Positions 25,253 through 35,459 of a stretch of 64,000 nucleotides of DNA are shown here, piece by piece (the stretch's first letter is position 1; the number at the start of each line of letters is the position of its first letter). The position numbers were made by a program, and so were the translations under genes. The DNA lies in assembly GCF_003719195.1 (NCBI RefSeq), contig NZ_CP024996.1:5332001-5396000 (forward strand). Reading direction: 5' to 3'. Source of the stretch: Herbaspirillum rubrisubalbicans (GTDB taxonomy: Bacteria; Pseudomonadota; Gammaproteobacteria; Burkholderiales; Burkholderiaceae_D). Under the pieces are notes generated by a model. The model was not told the origin of the DNA. It saw only the letters and a list, made by a program, of their open reading frames with translations, and did not search any database.

Positions 25253-26734
25253 TCACGATGGCGCTTTCTGCACGGTCTGCTCGTTCCACCCGCCGCCCAG
25301 CACCTTGTAGAGCGTGATGCGGTTGCTCTGCTCGGTCAGGCGCAGCGAGATCAGGGTCTGCTGTGCCGAATACAGCGTGCGCTGTGCCACCAAGGTGGTG
25401 AGATAGCTGTCGATGCCGTTCTTGTAGCGCGCCTCGGACAAACGGAACGCCTTCTCGCTGGCGGCCGTGGCCTTGCTCTGGGCATCCAGTCGCTGGTCCA
25501 GCGTGGCGCGCACGGCCAGGGCATCGGCGACTTCACTGAAGGCCGTCTGGATGGCCTTCTCGTAATTGGCCACATCGATGTCGCGCGTGATCTTGGCCGA
25601 ATCCAGACTGGCGCGCAGGCTGCCGGAGTTGAAGATGGGCAGGTTGATCGATGGAGCGAAACTCCAGCTACCGCTACCGGGCTTGAACAGGCCACCCAGC
25701 GTGCGGCTGGCCGTGCCGCCATCGGCGGTCAGCGTGATGCTGGGGAAGAAGGCCGCGCGCGCCGCGCCGATGTCAGCATTGGCCGACTTCAGGGTATGTT
25801 CGGCTGCCAGCACGTCAGGACGGCGCAGCAGCACCTGCGAGGGCAACCCGGCAGGGGTGGCAGGCAAGACGCTGGCCGTGTCGGGCAAGCCCGTGGGCAA
25901 CAGCGCCGCATCGACGTCGGCCCCCACCAACAGGCGCAGTGCGTTGATGTCCTGCGCGACCTGGCTGGTGTAGCTGGCCACGTCGGCGCGCGCCGCTTCC
26001 ACGGTGGCTTCCAGGCTGGCCAGGTCGACCCCGGAGACGGTGCCGATATCGTGGCTGCGCTGGGTCAACTCATAGGTCCGCGACTGGCTGGTATAGGTGT
26101 CCTGCGCCAGCTTGAGCAGGTCGCGGTCCGATGCCAGCGTGAGCCAGGCCGTCGCCACTTCGGCGACCAGGCTGATGTGGGTGCTGCGTCGGGTCTCGAC
26201 TTGGTATTGATAGGTCTCGAGCGCGGCATCGGAGAGATTCTTCAAGCGGCCGAAGAAGTCCAGCTCATAGGCACTCATACCCACCGTCAGGCTTTGCTGG
26301 TGCGATACCGTAGCCAGGCCAGTACTCGACAACTCAGCAGGCGTGCGGCTGGCGCTGCTGCTGCCTGTGGCGGAGATGGACGGATAGCGGTCGGCATCGG
26401 TGATGCGATATTGCGCGCGTGCCTTCTCGATGTTCAACACCGCCACGCGCAGGTCGCGGTTATTCTCCAGCGCGGCGGCAATCACCTGTTGCAGACGCGG
26501 GTCGAGGAAGAACTGGCGCCAGCCCAGCTGGTCGGCATCGCTCTGGCCCACCTTGCCGGTGGCGCTGACCACAGTCTTGCCGTCGATCTGCTGCGTCCAG
26601 CTGGCCGGCACCGGCGCTACCGGGCGGGCGTAATCGGGTTCCAGATTGGCGCAACCCGCCAGGGCTGCCGTGAGCGCCAGAATCATTGCAGTGCGCGGCC
26701 ACAGGGTGGGTTTCTGTTGTACGGGACGGTTCAT
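25253..26734 (-). CDS. RND pump 1 outer-membrane factor lipoprotein (NodT/OprM family)
   Basis: The 493-residue outer-membrane channel has a lipobox LAGC with acylated Cys28 and the NodT-family start ANLEPDYARPVAPVPASW. Two OEP repeats follow; SVLPATPAGLPSQVLLRRPDVLAAE marks the second half and DIGAARAAFFPSITLTADGG its start. As a trimer it forms the exit duct of the efflux pump. The ATG at 26734 overlaps the pump stop (TGATG) and has AGGAGG seven bases upstream; a GTG one codon earlier is possible. Confidence 0.94.
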   Translation of the reverse strand: MNRPVQQKPTLWPRTAMILALTAALAGCANLEPDYARPVAPVPASWTQQIDGKTVVSATGKVGQSDADQLGWRQFFLDPRLQQVIAAALENNRDLRVAVLNIEKARAQYRITDADRYPSISATGSSSASRTPAELSSTGLATVSHQQSLTVGMSAYELDFFGRLKNLSDAALETYQYQVETRRSTHISLVAEVATAWLTLASDRDLLKLAQDTYTSQSRTYELTQRSHDIGTVSGVDLASLEATVEAARADVASYTSQVAQDINALRLLVGADVDAALLPTGLPDTASVLPATPAGLPSQVLLRRPDVLAAEHTLKSANADIGAARAAFFPSITLTADGGTASRTLGGLFKPGSGSWSFAPSINLPIFNSGSLRASLDSAKITRDIDVANYEKAIQTAFSEVADALAVRATLDQRLDAQSKATAASEKAFRLSEARYKNGIDSYLTTLVAQRTLYSAQQTLISLRLTEQSNRITLYKVLGGGWNEQTVQKAPS

Positions 26735-29700
26735 CACACGCCCTCCTTTTGTATCGCGTGATCGTCATCCTGGCGAGGTTTGTTGGCCGCGCGGCGGTCC
26801 AGCCAGGTACCGATCAGGTAGTAGAACAAGGGCACGAAGAAGATGCCCAGCATGGTCGCCGAGAGCATCCCGCCCATCACACCGGTACCGATGGCACGGC
26901 GGCTGGCCGAGCCGGCGCCGGTGGCCACGGCCAGCGGCAGCACGCCGAACACGAAGGCCAGCGAGGTCATCAGGATCGGACGCAGGCGCAGTTGCACCGC
27001 CTCCAGCGTGGCATCCCACAGGCTCTTGCCGGATTCGTGCAATTGCTTGGCGAATTCGACGATCAGGATCGCGTTCTTGGCCGACAGCCCCACGGTGGTC
27101 AACAGGCCCACCTGGAAATACACGTCATTGGACATCCCGAAGATCCCCGTCAGCAACACGGTGCCGATGATCCCCAGCGGCACCGCCAGGATCACCGCGA
27201 ATGGCACCGACCAGCTCTCATAGAGCGCGGCCAGGCACAGGAACACGAACAGGATGGAAATCGCATACAGCATCGGCGCCTGGTTGCCCGAGAGCCGCTC
27301 CTGATACGACGATCCGGTCCACTCGAAACCGATGCCGGCTGGCAGTTGCGCCGCCAGCTTTTCCACTTCGGCCATGGCAGTGCCGGAGCTCACGCCGGCT
27401 GCGGGCTCACCGACGATCTCGAAGGAAGACACGCCGTTGTAGCGCTCCAGCAGCGAAGGACCATAGCTCCACTTGCTGGTCATGAAGGCCGAGAAAGGCA
27501 CCATCTGACTGGCCGAATTGCGCACATACCAGCGGTTCAGATCTTCAGCCTGCATACGGAAAGGAGCGTCGCCCTGCACATAGACCTTCTTGACGCGGCC
27601 ATTGCTGAGGAAGTCGTTGACATAGGTTCCACCCATGACCGTGGCCAATGAGGAATTGATGTCCGAGGTCGCCACCGACAGGGCATCGGCCTTGCGGTCA
27701 TCAATGGCCACGCGCAACTGCGGCGTATCATCCAGACCGGTCGTGCGCACGTTGGCCAGCACCGCACTGGAGCGTGCAGCCCGCAGGAACTGATCGCGCG
27801 CCTTGAGCAAAGCATCATGGCCGACCCCGCCCACGTCCTTGAGTTCGAAGTCAAAGCCGGAACTCTGGCCCAGGCCGCGCACGACCGGCGGATTCATCAG
27901 GAAGACCCGGGCGCCGCGGATCTTGGACAGATCAGCGTTGGCCCGGCGCACCAGTGCTAAGGCCGATTGGTCGGCGGCGGTGCGCTCGTCCCACTGCTTC
28001 AAGCGAATGAAGGCGCGTGCACTGTTCTGGCTGTTGCCACCCACGCCGGAGCCGACGATGGCGAGCACCGACTCGACCGATTCGGGCTTGTTCAGGAAGT
28101 AGTCCTGCACGGTCTTGACCACGGTGGCCGTCTGTTCGGCGGTCGCACCCGTGGGCAGCTGGATCTGAGCCATCAACACGCCCTGGTCTTCTTCCGGCAG
28201 GAAGGAGGTGGGCAGGCGCATGAACAGCACCGCCATCGCTACGGCAATGAGCGCATACATCAGCAGACCGCGCTTGCCCCGCTTGAGCAGGCCGCCCACA
28301 CCTCCCCGATAGCGGGTGGCGTTGCGGTCGAAGCTACGGTTGAACCAGGTGAAGAACTTGCCATGCGGCACATGCCCGCCCGGGTGGGGCTTGAGCAGGC
28401 TGGCGCACAGAGCCGGGGTCAGGGTCAGGGCCACCGTCACCGACAAGGCCATGGCCGAGACGATGGTGATGGAGAACTGGCGATAGATCACCCCGGTGGA
28501 GCCGCCGAAGAAGGCCATCGGGATGAACACCGCCGACAGCACCATCGCAATGCCCACCAGCGCACCGGTGATTTCCTGCATGGACTTGCGCGTGGCCTCC
28601 TTGGGACTGAGCTTTTCCTCGCTCATGAGGCGCTCGACGTTTTCCACCACCACGATGGCATCGTCCACCAGGAGGCCGATGGCCAACACCATGCCGAACA
28701 TCGTCAGTGTATTGATCGAGTAGCCAAACATGGCCAGGATGCCGAAGGTACCCAGCAGCACTACCGGCACCGTGATGGCCGGAATGAAGGTAGCGCGGAT
28801 GTTCTGCAGGAACAGATACATGATCAGCACCACCAGCACGATGGCTTCTAGCAGCGTCTTGACCACTTCTTCCAGCGACACGCGCACGAAGGGCGTAGTG
28901 TCATAGGCGATATGGGTTTTCAGCTTCATGGAGGCCGGGAAGTAGGGTTCCAGCTCGGCCATCTTCTTCTTGACCGCATCGGCCGTGGAGAGCGCATTGG
29001 CGCCCGTGGCCAGCTGGATCGCCAGGGCCGAGGAGGGCTTGCCGTCCTGGCGCGAGGCGGTCTGGTAGCTTTCGCCACCCAGTTCCACCCGCGCCACGTC
29101 CGACATCTTCACCACCGAACCGTCGGAAGACGATTTGACGACGATGTTGCGAAATTCCTCGGCCGTGGTCAGCTTGCTGCGGGCGGTGATGGTGGCATTG
29201 ATTTGCTGCCCGGGCTGGGCCGGCAGCGCGCCGATTTCGCCGGCCGAGACTTCGGTGTTCTGCGCCTCGAGCGCGCTGGTGATGTCGGAGGGCATGAGCG
29301 CATACTTCTGCAGCTTGGCCGGATCGAGCCAGATACGCATCGCGTAGTTGGTACCGAACGCGGTCACATCGCCCACACCCGGCACGCGGCTGATCTGGTC
29401 GGTCAGGCTGCTGTTGATGAAGTCGCCGATATCGATGCTGGTGATGCGCGGATCGTCCGAACTCAGCGAGAGCACCATCAGGATGTCGGTGGACGCCTTG
29501 GTGACGGTCACGCCATTGTTCTGCACCGCCTGCGGCAGACGCGCCGTGACCTGCTGCAGCTTGTTCTGCACCTGCATCTGCGCCACGTCAGGATTGGTGC
29601 CGGCGGTAAAGGTCAGGGTGACGGTAGAGGACCCGGCCGAACTGGAACTGGCGGACATGTATTGCAGGTTGTCCAGGCCCTTCATCTGCTGCTCGATGAT

Positions 29701-29889
29701 CTGGGTCACCGAGTCCTCCAGGGTCTTGGCCGAGGCACCGGTGTAGGTGGCCTTGATGTTGACCTGCGGCGGGGCGATGTTGGGATACTGCTCCAGGGAA
29801 AGCGAACGGATCGACATCATGCCGCCCAGCATGATGATGATGGCCATGACCCATGCGAAGATGGGCCGGTCGATGAAGAAACGTGCCAT
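26734..29889 (-). CDS. RND pump 1 inner-membrane transporter (HAE1, AcrB/MexB type)
   Basis: This 1051-residue proton-driven drug pump is the inner component of the first tripartite system. Canonical proton-relay residues are present: Asp409-Asp410 in GLLVDDAIVVVEN and Lys in VGLSAKNAILIVEF near residue 940. The start MARFFIDRPIFAWVMAI is standard. Porter-domain and docking-domain lengths look complete. It lies 11 bases after the adaptor gene. Expected substrates are amphiphilic drugs, dyes or aromatic compounds. Confidence 0.96.
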   Translation of the reverse strand: MARFFIDRPIFAWVMAIIIMLGGMMSIRSLSLEQYPNIAPPQVNIKATYTGASAKTLEDSVTQIIEQQMKGLDNLQYMSASSSSAGSSTVTLTFTAGTNPDVAQMQVQNKLQQVTARLPQAVQNNGVTVTKASTDILMVLSLSSDDPRITSIDIGDFINSSLTDQISRVPGVGDVTAFGTNYAMRIWLDPAKLQKYALMPSDITSALEAQNTEVSAGEIGALPAQPGQQINATITARSKLTTAEEFRNIVVKSSSDGSVVKMSDVARVELGGESYQTASRQDGKPSSALAIQLATGANALSTADAVKKKMAELEPYFPASMKLKTHIAYDTTPFVRVSLEEVVKTLLEAIVLVVLIMYLFLQNIRATFIPAITVPVVLLGTFGILAMFGYSINTLTMFGMVLAIGLLVDDAIVVVENVERLMSEEKLSPKEATRKSMQEITGALVGIAMVLSAVFIPMAFFGGSTGVIYRQFSITIVSAMALSVTVALTLTPALCASLLKPHPGGHVPHGKFFTWFNRSFDRNATRYRGGVGGLLKRGKRGLLMYALIAVAMAVLFMRLPTSFLPEEDQGVLMAQIQLPTGATAEQTATVVKTVQDYFLNKPESVESVLAIVGSGVGGNSQNSARAFIRLKQWDERTAADQSALALVRRANADLSKIRGARVFLMNPPVVRGLGQSSGFDFELKDVGGVGHDALLKARDQFLRAARSSAVLANVRTTGLDDTPQLRVAIDDRKADALSVATSDINSSLATVMGGTYVNDFLSNGRVKKVYVQGDAPFRMQAEDLNRWYVRNSASQMVPFSAFMTSKWSYGPSLLERYNGVSSFEIVGEPAAGVSSGTAMAEVEKLAAQLPAGIGFEWTGSSYQERLSGNQAPMLYAISILFVFLCLAALYESWSVPFAVILAVPLGIIGTVLLTGIFGMSNDVYFQVGLLTTVGLSAKNAILIVEFAKQLHESGKSLWDATLEAVQLRLRPILMTSLAFVFGVLPLAVATGAGSASRRAIGTGVMGGMLSATMLGIFFVPLFYYLIGTWLDRRAANKPRQDDDHAIQKEGV

Positions 29890-29900
29890 GTGTGCCTCGC

Positions 29901-31193
29901 TTACTTCGATTGGGCGCCGGAAACAGCAGCGGTTCCCGTAGCGGCAGCCTTGCCGGCGTCACCGCCCAGCGAGGGGTCAGCGGCAGCAGCGGCCGCTTCG
30001 CGCGCCAGGTCCTTCTGCAGACTGTCGGTGACGTCGATGGCACGCGGGGTATCGCCGACGCGCACCTTCTGCAATCCATCGACGATGAGCTTGTCACCTT
30101 CCTGCAAGCCCTTGCTGACCCACCAGTTGTTGCCCACGGCACGCGCCACGATCACCACGCGCTGCTGCACCTTGCCGTCCGTGCCCATCACCAGGGCGGT
30201 AGCCGCACCGGTCTGGTCGCGGCTGATGGCCTTCTGCGGCACCAGCAGGGCGTGTTCGTCCACGCCCTCCTCCAGCACCGCACGCACATAGGCACCCGGT
30301 AGTAGCACGCCATCCGGGTTGGGAACCACGGCGCGCAGCGTGATCATGCCGGTGCCAGTATCGACCGACAGGCCAGTGAATTCCAGCTTGCCGGGGTGGT
30401 CATAGGTGGAGCCGTCTTCCAGCAGGATCTTGACCTGGGCCGCGTTGGCACCGCTCTTCCTGATCTGGCCACTGGCCAGTTCTCGGCGCAGGCGCAGCAG
30501 GTCCACGGTGGACTGGGTGACGTCCACGTAGATCGGATCGATCTGTTGTACCGTGGTCAAGGCCGTGGTCTGGCTGGCCGTCACCAGCGCGCCGGGCGTG
30601 ACCGTGGATTGCTCGATACGGCCCGAGATGGGCGAGACAATCCTTGTGTATTGCAGGTTGATGGCGGCGGTCTGCACAGCGGCCTTCTGCACTTCTACAT
30701 CGGCCTGGTTCTGGCGCATGGTACTTTGGGTATCGTCGTTGTCCTGCTTGGCGACGGCATCGATCTTGTTCAATTCCGCATAGCGCTCGGCCTTCAGCTT
30801 GGATGAAGCCAGGGTGGCCTCGGACTTGAGCAACGATGCCTTGGCGCTGTCATAGGCAGCCTGGTAGCTGGCCGGATCGATCTGATACAGCGGCTGGCCG
30901 GCCTTGACCAGGCTACCTTCCTTGAACAGGCGCTGCTGGATGATGCCGCCCACCTGGGGACGGATGTCGGCCGCCAGGTAGGCGGTGGTGCGGCCGGGCA
31001 ACTCGGTGGTCAACGCCTGGCGCTGCGCCTTGACGACCACGTAGCCGACTTCGGACTGGGCCGCCGACTTGGGTTGGTCGCCCGACCTGGAGCAGGCGCC
31101 CAGGACGGCAACCATCGTCAGGGACAGCGCCAGGCGCACTGCGGTGGAGGAACGGCGCCCTGCGTGGCGCGGAGTGCTTGCAATGTGGGGCAT
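29901..31193 (-). CDS. RND pump 1 periplasmic adaptor (AcrA/MexA family lipoprotein)
   Basis: The roughly 430-residue adaptor has a lipobox VLGACS (Cys34 from the chosen start), a lipoyl/hairpin region beginning LPGRTTAYLAADIRPQVGGIIQQRLFKEG, and a beta-barrel region. It links the pump to the outer-membrane channel. The start is ambiguous: ATG 31193 is chosen, with 31229 and a TTG at 31250 possible; none has a strong ribosome site. It heads the pump operon and is divergent from baeSR. Confidence 0.92.
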   Translation of the reverse strand: MPHIASTPRHAGRRSSTAVRLALSLTMVAVLGACSRSGDQPKSAAQSEVGYVVVKAQRQALTTELPGRTTAYLAADIRPQVGGIIQQRLFKEGSLVKAGQPLYQIDPASYQAAYDSAKASLLKSEATLASSKLKAERYAELNKIDAVAKQDNDDTQSTMRQNQADVEVQKAAVQTAAINLQYTRIVSPISGRIEQSTVTPGALVTASQTTALTTVQQIDPIYVDVTQSTVDLLRLRRELASGQIRKSGANAAQVKILLEDGSTYDHPGKLEFTGLSVDTGTGMITLRAVVPNPDGVLLPGAYVRAVLEEGVDEHALLVPQKAISRDQTGAATALVMGTDGKVQQRVVIVARAVGNNWWVSKGLQEGDKLIVDGLQKVRVGDTPRAIDVTDSLQKDLAREAAAAAADPSLGGDAGKAAATGTAAVSGAQSK

Positions 31194-31419
31194 GATCGGG
31201 GGGCTTTCTGCCCGTCCGCAAGCCGCCATGGGCAAGGGTTCCGGGCGCAATGAGCTATCGGACCTACGATCATAGAAAGAAAATGTGAGGAAAAAATGAG
31301 CAAACGCGCACGTATGTCAGGGCTGCAACATGCGCGACCAGTCCGGCATGATGTGCGCCACCTCCAGCCGGCTTCTTGTTAAGCTCTGGCCTGATCCTAC
31401 CGCTGCCACTTGCACCACC

Positions 31420-32874
31420 ATGTCCATCGCCCACTCCATCACGGAGCTGTCTGACCGCTTCTTCTATCGTGCCAACATTCGCTTGAAGCTCTTCTATGCG
31501 ATGCTGGCGCTGATCGTGGCGGTCATCGCCGCCATCAACGGTGCCGGACATTACATCTTCAATCGCGACTTCCTGGGCTACCTTAACGAACAGGCCCAGC
31601 AGCGCATGGAAGACATGGTGCCACGCCTGGAACAGGCCTATCGCGAGCATGGCAGCTGGGACTTCATTCGTGGCAATCCGCGCCTCTGGTTCGAGCTGAT
31701 GAGACCGGCCATCGTCGAACACATCGGCGTGACCTCCAGACCGGTGCCGCCCATGACGGCCTCCGACCTGACCGGCGCGACCCTGCGCTTCTCCCTGCTG
31801 GACGCCCGCCGGCAGTTCGTGATCGGCTATCCCAACCTCGGCCCCGACGCACGCCTGCGGCCCCTGCTGCAAGATGACGTGATCGTCGGCTGGGTGGCGC
31901 AGACACCCTTTGAAAGCGTGATCGGCGCCGTCGACCTGCGCTTCCAGCAGAGCCAGTTCCTGGCCCAGCTCATCATCGCGCTGGTGGCCGTGATGCTGGC
32001 GGCGTTCCTGGTAGTGCGCATCTCGGGCGTACTGACCCGCCCGCTGACCCGCGTGGCGCGCGCCACGCACCGCTTGGCCGGGGGCGATTACGCAATCCGG
32101 GTGGAGGTGGAGTCGGGCGATGAAGTGGGTATGCTGGCGCAAGACTTCAACCAGCTCGCCATGACCCTGGAGCGCAATGAGAAGCTGCGGCGTGAATTCA
32201 TGGCCGATGTCTCCCATGAATTGCGCACGCCCCTGGGCATCCTCAACGGCCAGTTGGAAGCGCTGGAAGATGGCGTGCTACAACCCGATGCACAAACGCT
32301 GCGCTCGCTCAAGAGCGAGGTGGAGCATCTCAACAAGCTGGTAGGCGACCTCTACGATCTTTCCCTGGCCGATGCCGGTGCCCTCACCTATCGCCACGCC
32401 GATATCGACCTGACCCCTCTGCTGCAGGACAGCGCGGCGACCTACGCCGAACGCTTCAACCAGCGCGGTATGAGCTTGACCACTGCCCTGCCCGCGGCCA
32501 TGCTGGTACATGCTGATGGCGCGCGGTTGCAGCAGCTGTTCAACAATCTCTTCGAAAACAGCCTGCGCTATACCGATACCGGTGGCCGCCTGCAGGTACA
32601 TGCACAACTGCAGCAGCAGCAATGGCACCTGTTCTTCGATGACAGCGAACCGGGCGTGCCTCCTGAGGTGATGGCACGTCTGTTCGAGCGCTTCTTCCGG
32701 GTCGAAACCTCGCGTAACCGCGCCAGCGGCGGCGCCGGACTGGGCCTGGCAATCTGCCGCCGCATCATTGATGCACACCAGGGAACCATCGGCGCCAGCG
32801 ATTCGCCCCTGGGCGGCCTGCGCGTGTCGGTGATCTTGCCGGCGCGGCTGGATGGCGAGGGAGATGCGACATGA
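31420..32874 (+). CDS. baeS: Sensor histidine kinase, BaeS type
   Basis: The 484-residue kinase has two membrane helices (about 24-45 and 180-200) around a periplasmic sensor, then HAMP, a phosphoacceptor His266 in [11 protein letters not shown], and an ATPase domain ([12 protein letters not shown]-box, [12 protein letters not shown]-box). Organisation and the [19 protein letters not shown] stretch match BaeS, which senses envelope stress and aromatic compounds. The stop overlaps the response-regulator start by four bases. It is divergent from RND pump 1, its likely target. Confidence 0.9.
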   Translation: MSIAHSITELSDRFFYRANIRLKLFYAMLALIVAVIAAINGAGHYIFNRDFLGYLNEQAQQRMEDMVPRLEQAYREHGSWDFIRGNPRLWFELMRPAIVEHIGVTSRPVPPMTASDLTGATLRFSLLDARRQFVIGYPNLGPDARLRPLLQDDVIVGWVAQTPFESVIGAVDLRFQQSQFLAQLIIALVAVMLAAFLVVRISGVLTRPLTRVARATHRLAGGDYAIRVEVESGDEVGMLAQDFNQLAMTLERNEKLRREFMADVSHELRTPLGILNGQLEALEDGVLQPDAQTLRSLKSEVEHLNKLVGDLYDLSLADAGALTYRHADIDLTPLLQDSAATYAERFNQRGMSLTTALPAAMLVHADGARLQQLFNNLFENSLRYTDTGGRLQVHAQLQQQQWHLFFDDSEPGVPPEVMARLFERFFRVETSRNRASGGAGLGLAICRRIIDAHQGTIGASDSPLGGLRVSVILPARLDGEGDAT

Positions 32875-33614
32875 ACGGGACCCCGGAGGCTTTCCAGTTC
32901 GCTCCACCGGCCAGGGCCGATATCCTCATCGTGGAAGATGAACCCAAGCTGGCCGAGCTGCTGCAAAAATACCTGGCACTGGCCGGCTATACCGCGCGCC
33001 ATGTGGCGCGCGGCGATGCGGCGCTGGAAGCGGTACGCACGCAGCGGCCGGACCTGATCCTGCTCGATATCATGCTACCGGGCATGGATGGCTGGGAAAT
33101 CTGCCGCCAACTGCGCAGCTTCTCAGACGTCCCGGTACTGATGCTGACCGCGCGCGCCGAAGAAGAAGACCGCTTACGCGGGCTGGAGCTGGGGGCCGAC
33201 GACTATATCGGCAAGACCCCCTTTTCGCCGCGCGAGATCGTGGCCCGGGTCAAGTCCATGCTTCGCCGCAATGCGCTGGTACAGCGTGCTGTACAAACGC
33301 AGCAGCCACGGCGCACGGATTGGCCGCTGCATATCGATGAGGCAAGCCACCAGGCCAGCGTGCGCGGCGAGCCGCTGAACCTGACGCCGCTGGAACTGCG
33401 CCTGCTCAAGACTTTTGCCGCCGCGCCAGGCCAGGTCTTCTCGCGCGATCAATTGCTCAATCATCTGCACGATGACGACCGCTTCGTCACCGACCGCGTC
33501 GTCGATACCCACATCAAGAACCTGCGGCGCAAGCTGGAACCGTTCTTCCCCGGTCACAACGCGATCCAGGCGGTGTATGGCGTGGGTTACAGCTTTGCGT
33601 TGCCGCCGGCATGA
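32871..33614 (+). CDS. baeR: OmpR-family response regulator, BaeR type, with an insertion at the Lys-Pro motif
   Basis: The 247-residue regulator has a receiver with [14 protein letters not shown], phosphoacceptor Asp66 ([10 protein letters not shown]) and switch Thr (MLTARAEE). A winged-helix output follows ([40 protein letters not shown]), close to E. coli BaeR. Oddity: where the family reads CKPFSPRE, this one reads GKTPFSPRE. Thr116 separates the invariant Lys115 from Pro117, a one-codon insertion (33216-33218). This could disturb the cis Lys-Pro bond of the phosphorylation site. Regulates pump 1 by inference. Confidence 0.92.
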   Translation: MNGTPEAFQFAPPARADILIVEDEPKLAELLQKYLALAGYTARHVARGDAALEAVRTQRPDLILLDIMLPGMDGWEICRQLRSFSDVPVLMLTARAEEEDRLRGLELGADDYIGKTPFSPREIVARVKSMLRRNALVQRAVQTQQPRRTDWPLHIDEASHQASVRGEPLNLTPLELRLLKTFAAAPGQVFSRDQLLNHLHDDDRFVTDRVVDTHIKNLRRKLEPFFPGHNAIQAVYGVGYSFALPPA

Positions 33615-33617
33615 AAC

Positions 33618-33643
33618 GGCAAGCCCATGCGCGAGCTTGCCGA
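33618..33643. repeat. Inverted repeat just after baeR
   Basis: CGGCAAGC (33618-33625) and GCTTGCCG (33636-33643) enclose ten bases, three bases after the baeR stop. A Rho-independent terminator is possible but no T-run follows. The rest of 33615-33734 holds nothing else I can name. Confidence 0.45.
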
Positions 33644-33734
33644 TGATCGTGCGGCCATCAATGTCGTGCGGAGAAACGATGGCCCCATCCCAGTGCTGCA
33701 AGTAGGACTTCATATCGCCCAGTCACTCCCGAGT

Positions 33735-35285
33735 TCAGCGCTCGATCTTGAACACGCTGACCACCTGCGACAACCGTGCCGCCTGGTCCTGCAGTGATTG
33801 TGCGGCGGCGGCGGCCTCTTCCACCAGGGCCGCATTCTGCTGCGTGACCTCATCCATCTGGGTCACGGCGCGATTGATTTCCTCGATGCCGGTGCTCTGT
33901 TCGCTGCTGGCCGCGCTGATCTCGGCCACCACGCCGGTGACGCGCCTGACGCTGGAAACCACATCACTCATGGTGGTACCGGCACGCTCGACCAGTTGGC
34001 TGCCGGCACCAACCTTTTCCACCGAATCGTCGATCAACTGCTTGATCTCCTTGGCCGCCGCGGCCGAGCGCTGCGCCAGCGAACGCACTTCGGACGCCAC
34101 CACTGCGAAACCGCGTCCCTGCTCCCCGGCGCGTGCCGCTTCCACAGCGGCGTTCAGGGCCAGGATGTTGGTCTGGAAGGCGATACCATCAATCACCGTA
34201 ATGATGTCGGCAATACGGCTGGAGCTCTCGGTAATGCCCTCCATGGTCTGCACCACCTGGCTGACCACCTCTCCGCCCTGGCTGGCAATGTCCGAAGCGG
34301 AGGCCGCCAACTGGTTGGCCTGGCGTGCATTGTCGGCGTTCTGCTTGACGGTGGCAGTCAATTCTTCCATCGCCGAGGCGGTTTCTTCCAGCGACCCGGC
34401 CTGTTGCTCGGTACGGGAAGAAAGGTCGAGGTTGCCGCTGGCGATTTCCTGGGATGCGGTGCTGATCGCATCAGTGCCGTAGCGCACCTCGCTGACGATC
34501 TTGTGCAGGCTGTCATTCATGGTGCGCAGGGAATGCATCAGCATTCCGGTTTCATCCTTGCTGGCCGTATTGATTTGCACCGTCAGGTCACCCTGCGCCA
34601 CCCGCTCGGCCACGCTGACGGCTTCGTTCAGGGGGCGCGAGACGGCGCGCGCCACGGCCGCAGCCAGACCGAAGGCAATCACCACGATGGTTGCCAGCAG
34701 GCCGATGATCCAGGTCCGCGCGGCATTGAAGACATCGTTGGCGGTCTGGTCTGAACGGGCGCTGCCGGCGTCGTTGATCTTGATGATCTCATCCATGCTT
34801 TCCAACATGCTGCGGAAGGTCTTGTTGGAGTCGCCCTTGAAGAGGGCGCGGGCTTCTTCTTCCTTGCCGGCGCCAGAGATCTCGGCCAGCTTCTTGTCGA
34901 GCTCCAGGTAGCTGGCAAAGCTCTTGGAGAACTTGTCGTAGGCGAGCTTTTCTTCCGCTTCCGAAATCAGCGCCTCGTAGGCGGCGCGCTGATTGGTCAG
35001 GATGTCCAGGCGGGACTTGATGGCCTTGATGGCATCCTCGCGTTCGGCTGGCGTCACGGCCGTAATCATCTGCAACTCCGAGATGCGCATCCGCGGCAGC
35101 GAGGCCTGGATGGATTGGGCGGCCTTAATGGTCGGCAACCAGTTACTGGCCATGTCGGTGGAGGCCTGGTTCACGACTTTCAACTCAATGATGGCAAACA
35201 CCCCCAGGGCCACCGTGAGTACGATGACGGCAGCAAACGAGAGGATGAGCTTCTTGGCAATCTTCAGATTATTGAACCAGTTCAT
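33735..35285 (-). CDS. Methyl-accepting chemotaxis protein (4HB sensor, HAMP, MCP signalling)
   Basis: This 516-residue receptor has the same length and architecture as the one at 14870. First helix at about 10-30, four-helix-bundle sensor (NWLPTIKAAQSIQASLPRMR), second helix near 190-210, HAMP, and the signalling tip GIAFQTNILALNAAVEAARAG. SLEETASAMEEL marks a methylation helix. There is no C-terminal CheR tether. The periplasmic domain differs strongly from the first receptor, so ligands differ. It lies between baeR and RND pump 2; a functional link is not shown. Confidence 0.95.
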   Translation of the reverse strand: MNWFNNLKIAKKLILSFAAVIVLTVALGVFAIIELKVVNQASTDMASNWLPTIKAAQSIQASLPRMRISELQMITAVTPAEREDAIKAIKSRLDILTNQRAAYEALISEAEEKLAYDKFSKSFASYLELDKKLAEISGAGKEEEARALFKGDSNKTFRSMLESMDEIIKINDAGSARSDQTANDVFNAARTWIIGLLATIVVIAFGLAAAVARAVSRPLNEAVSVAERVAQGDLTVQINTASKDETGMLMHSLRTMNDSLHKIVSEVRYGTDAISTASQEIASGNLDLSSRTEQQAGSLEETASAMEELTATVKQNADNARQANQLAASASDIASQGGEVVSQVVQTMEGITESSSRIADIITVIDGIAFQTNILALNAAVEAARAGEQGRGFAVVASEVRSLAQRSAAAAKEIKQLIDDSVEKVGAGSQLVERAGTTMSDVVSSVRRVTGVVAEISAASSEQSTGIEEINRAVTQMDEVTQQNAALVEEAAAAAQSLQDQAARLSQVVSVFKIER

Positions 35286-35459
35286 GTCTGCCTCGTTGTT
35301 TGACTGTGATGGATGCCATGGCCGATTCTATGGCAGGTCAGGATGAGGCCATATCGCTGATTACACGGGGGTTTACGCGGCAATTACCGACCATGCCCAA
35401 CGTAACTGACAATGCCGTCAGAAAGCCCACCCAACAGGCAGGAAATTGGCCGGCCTTGG

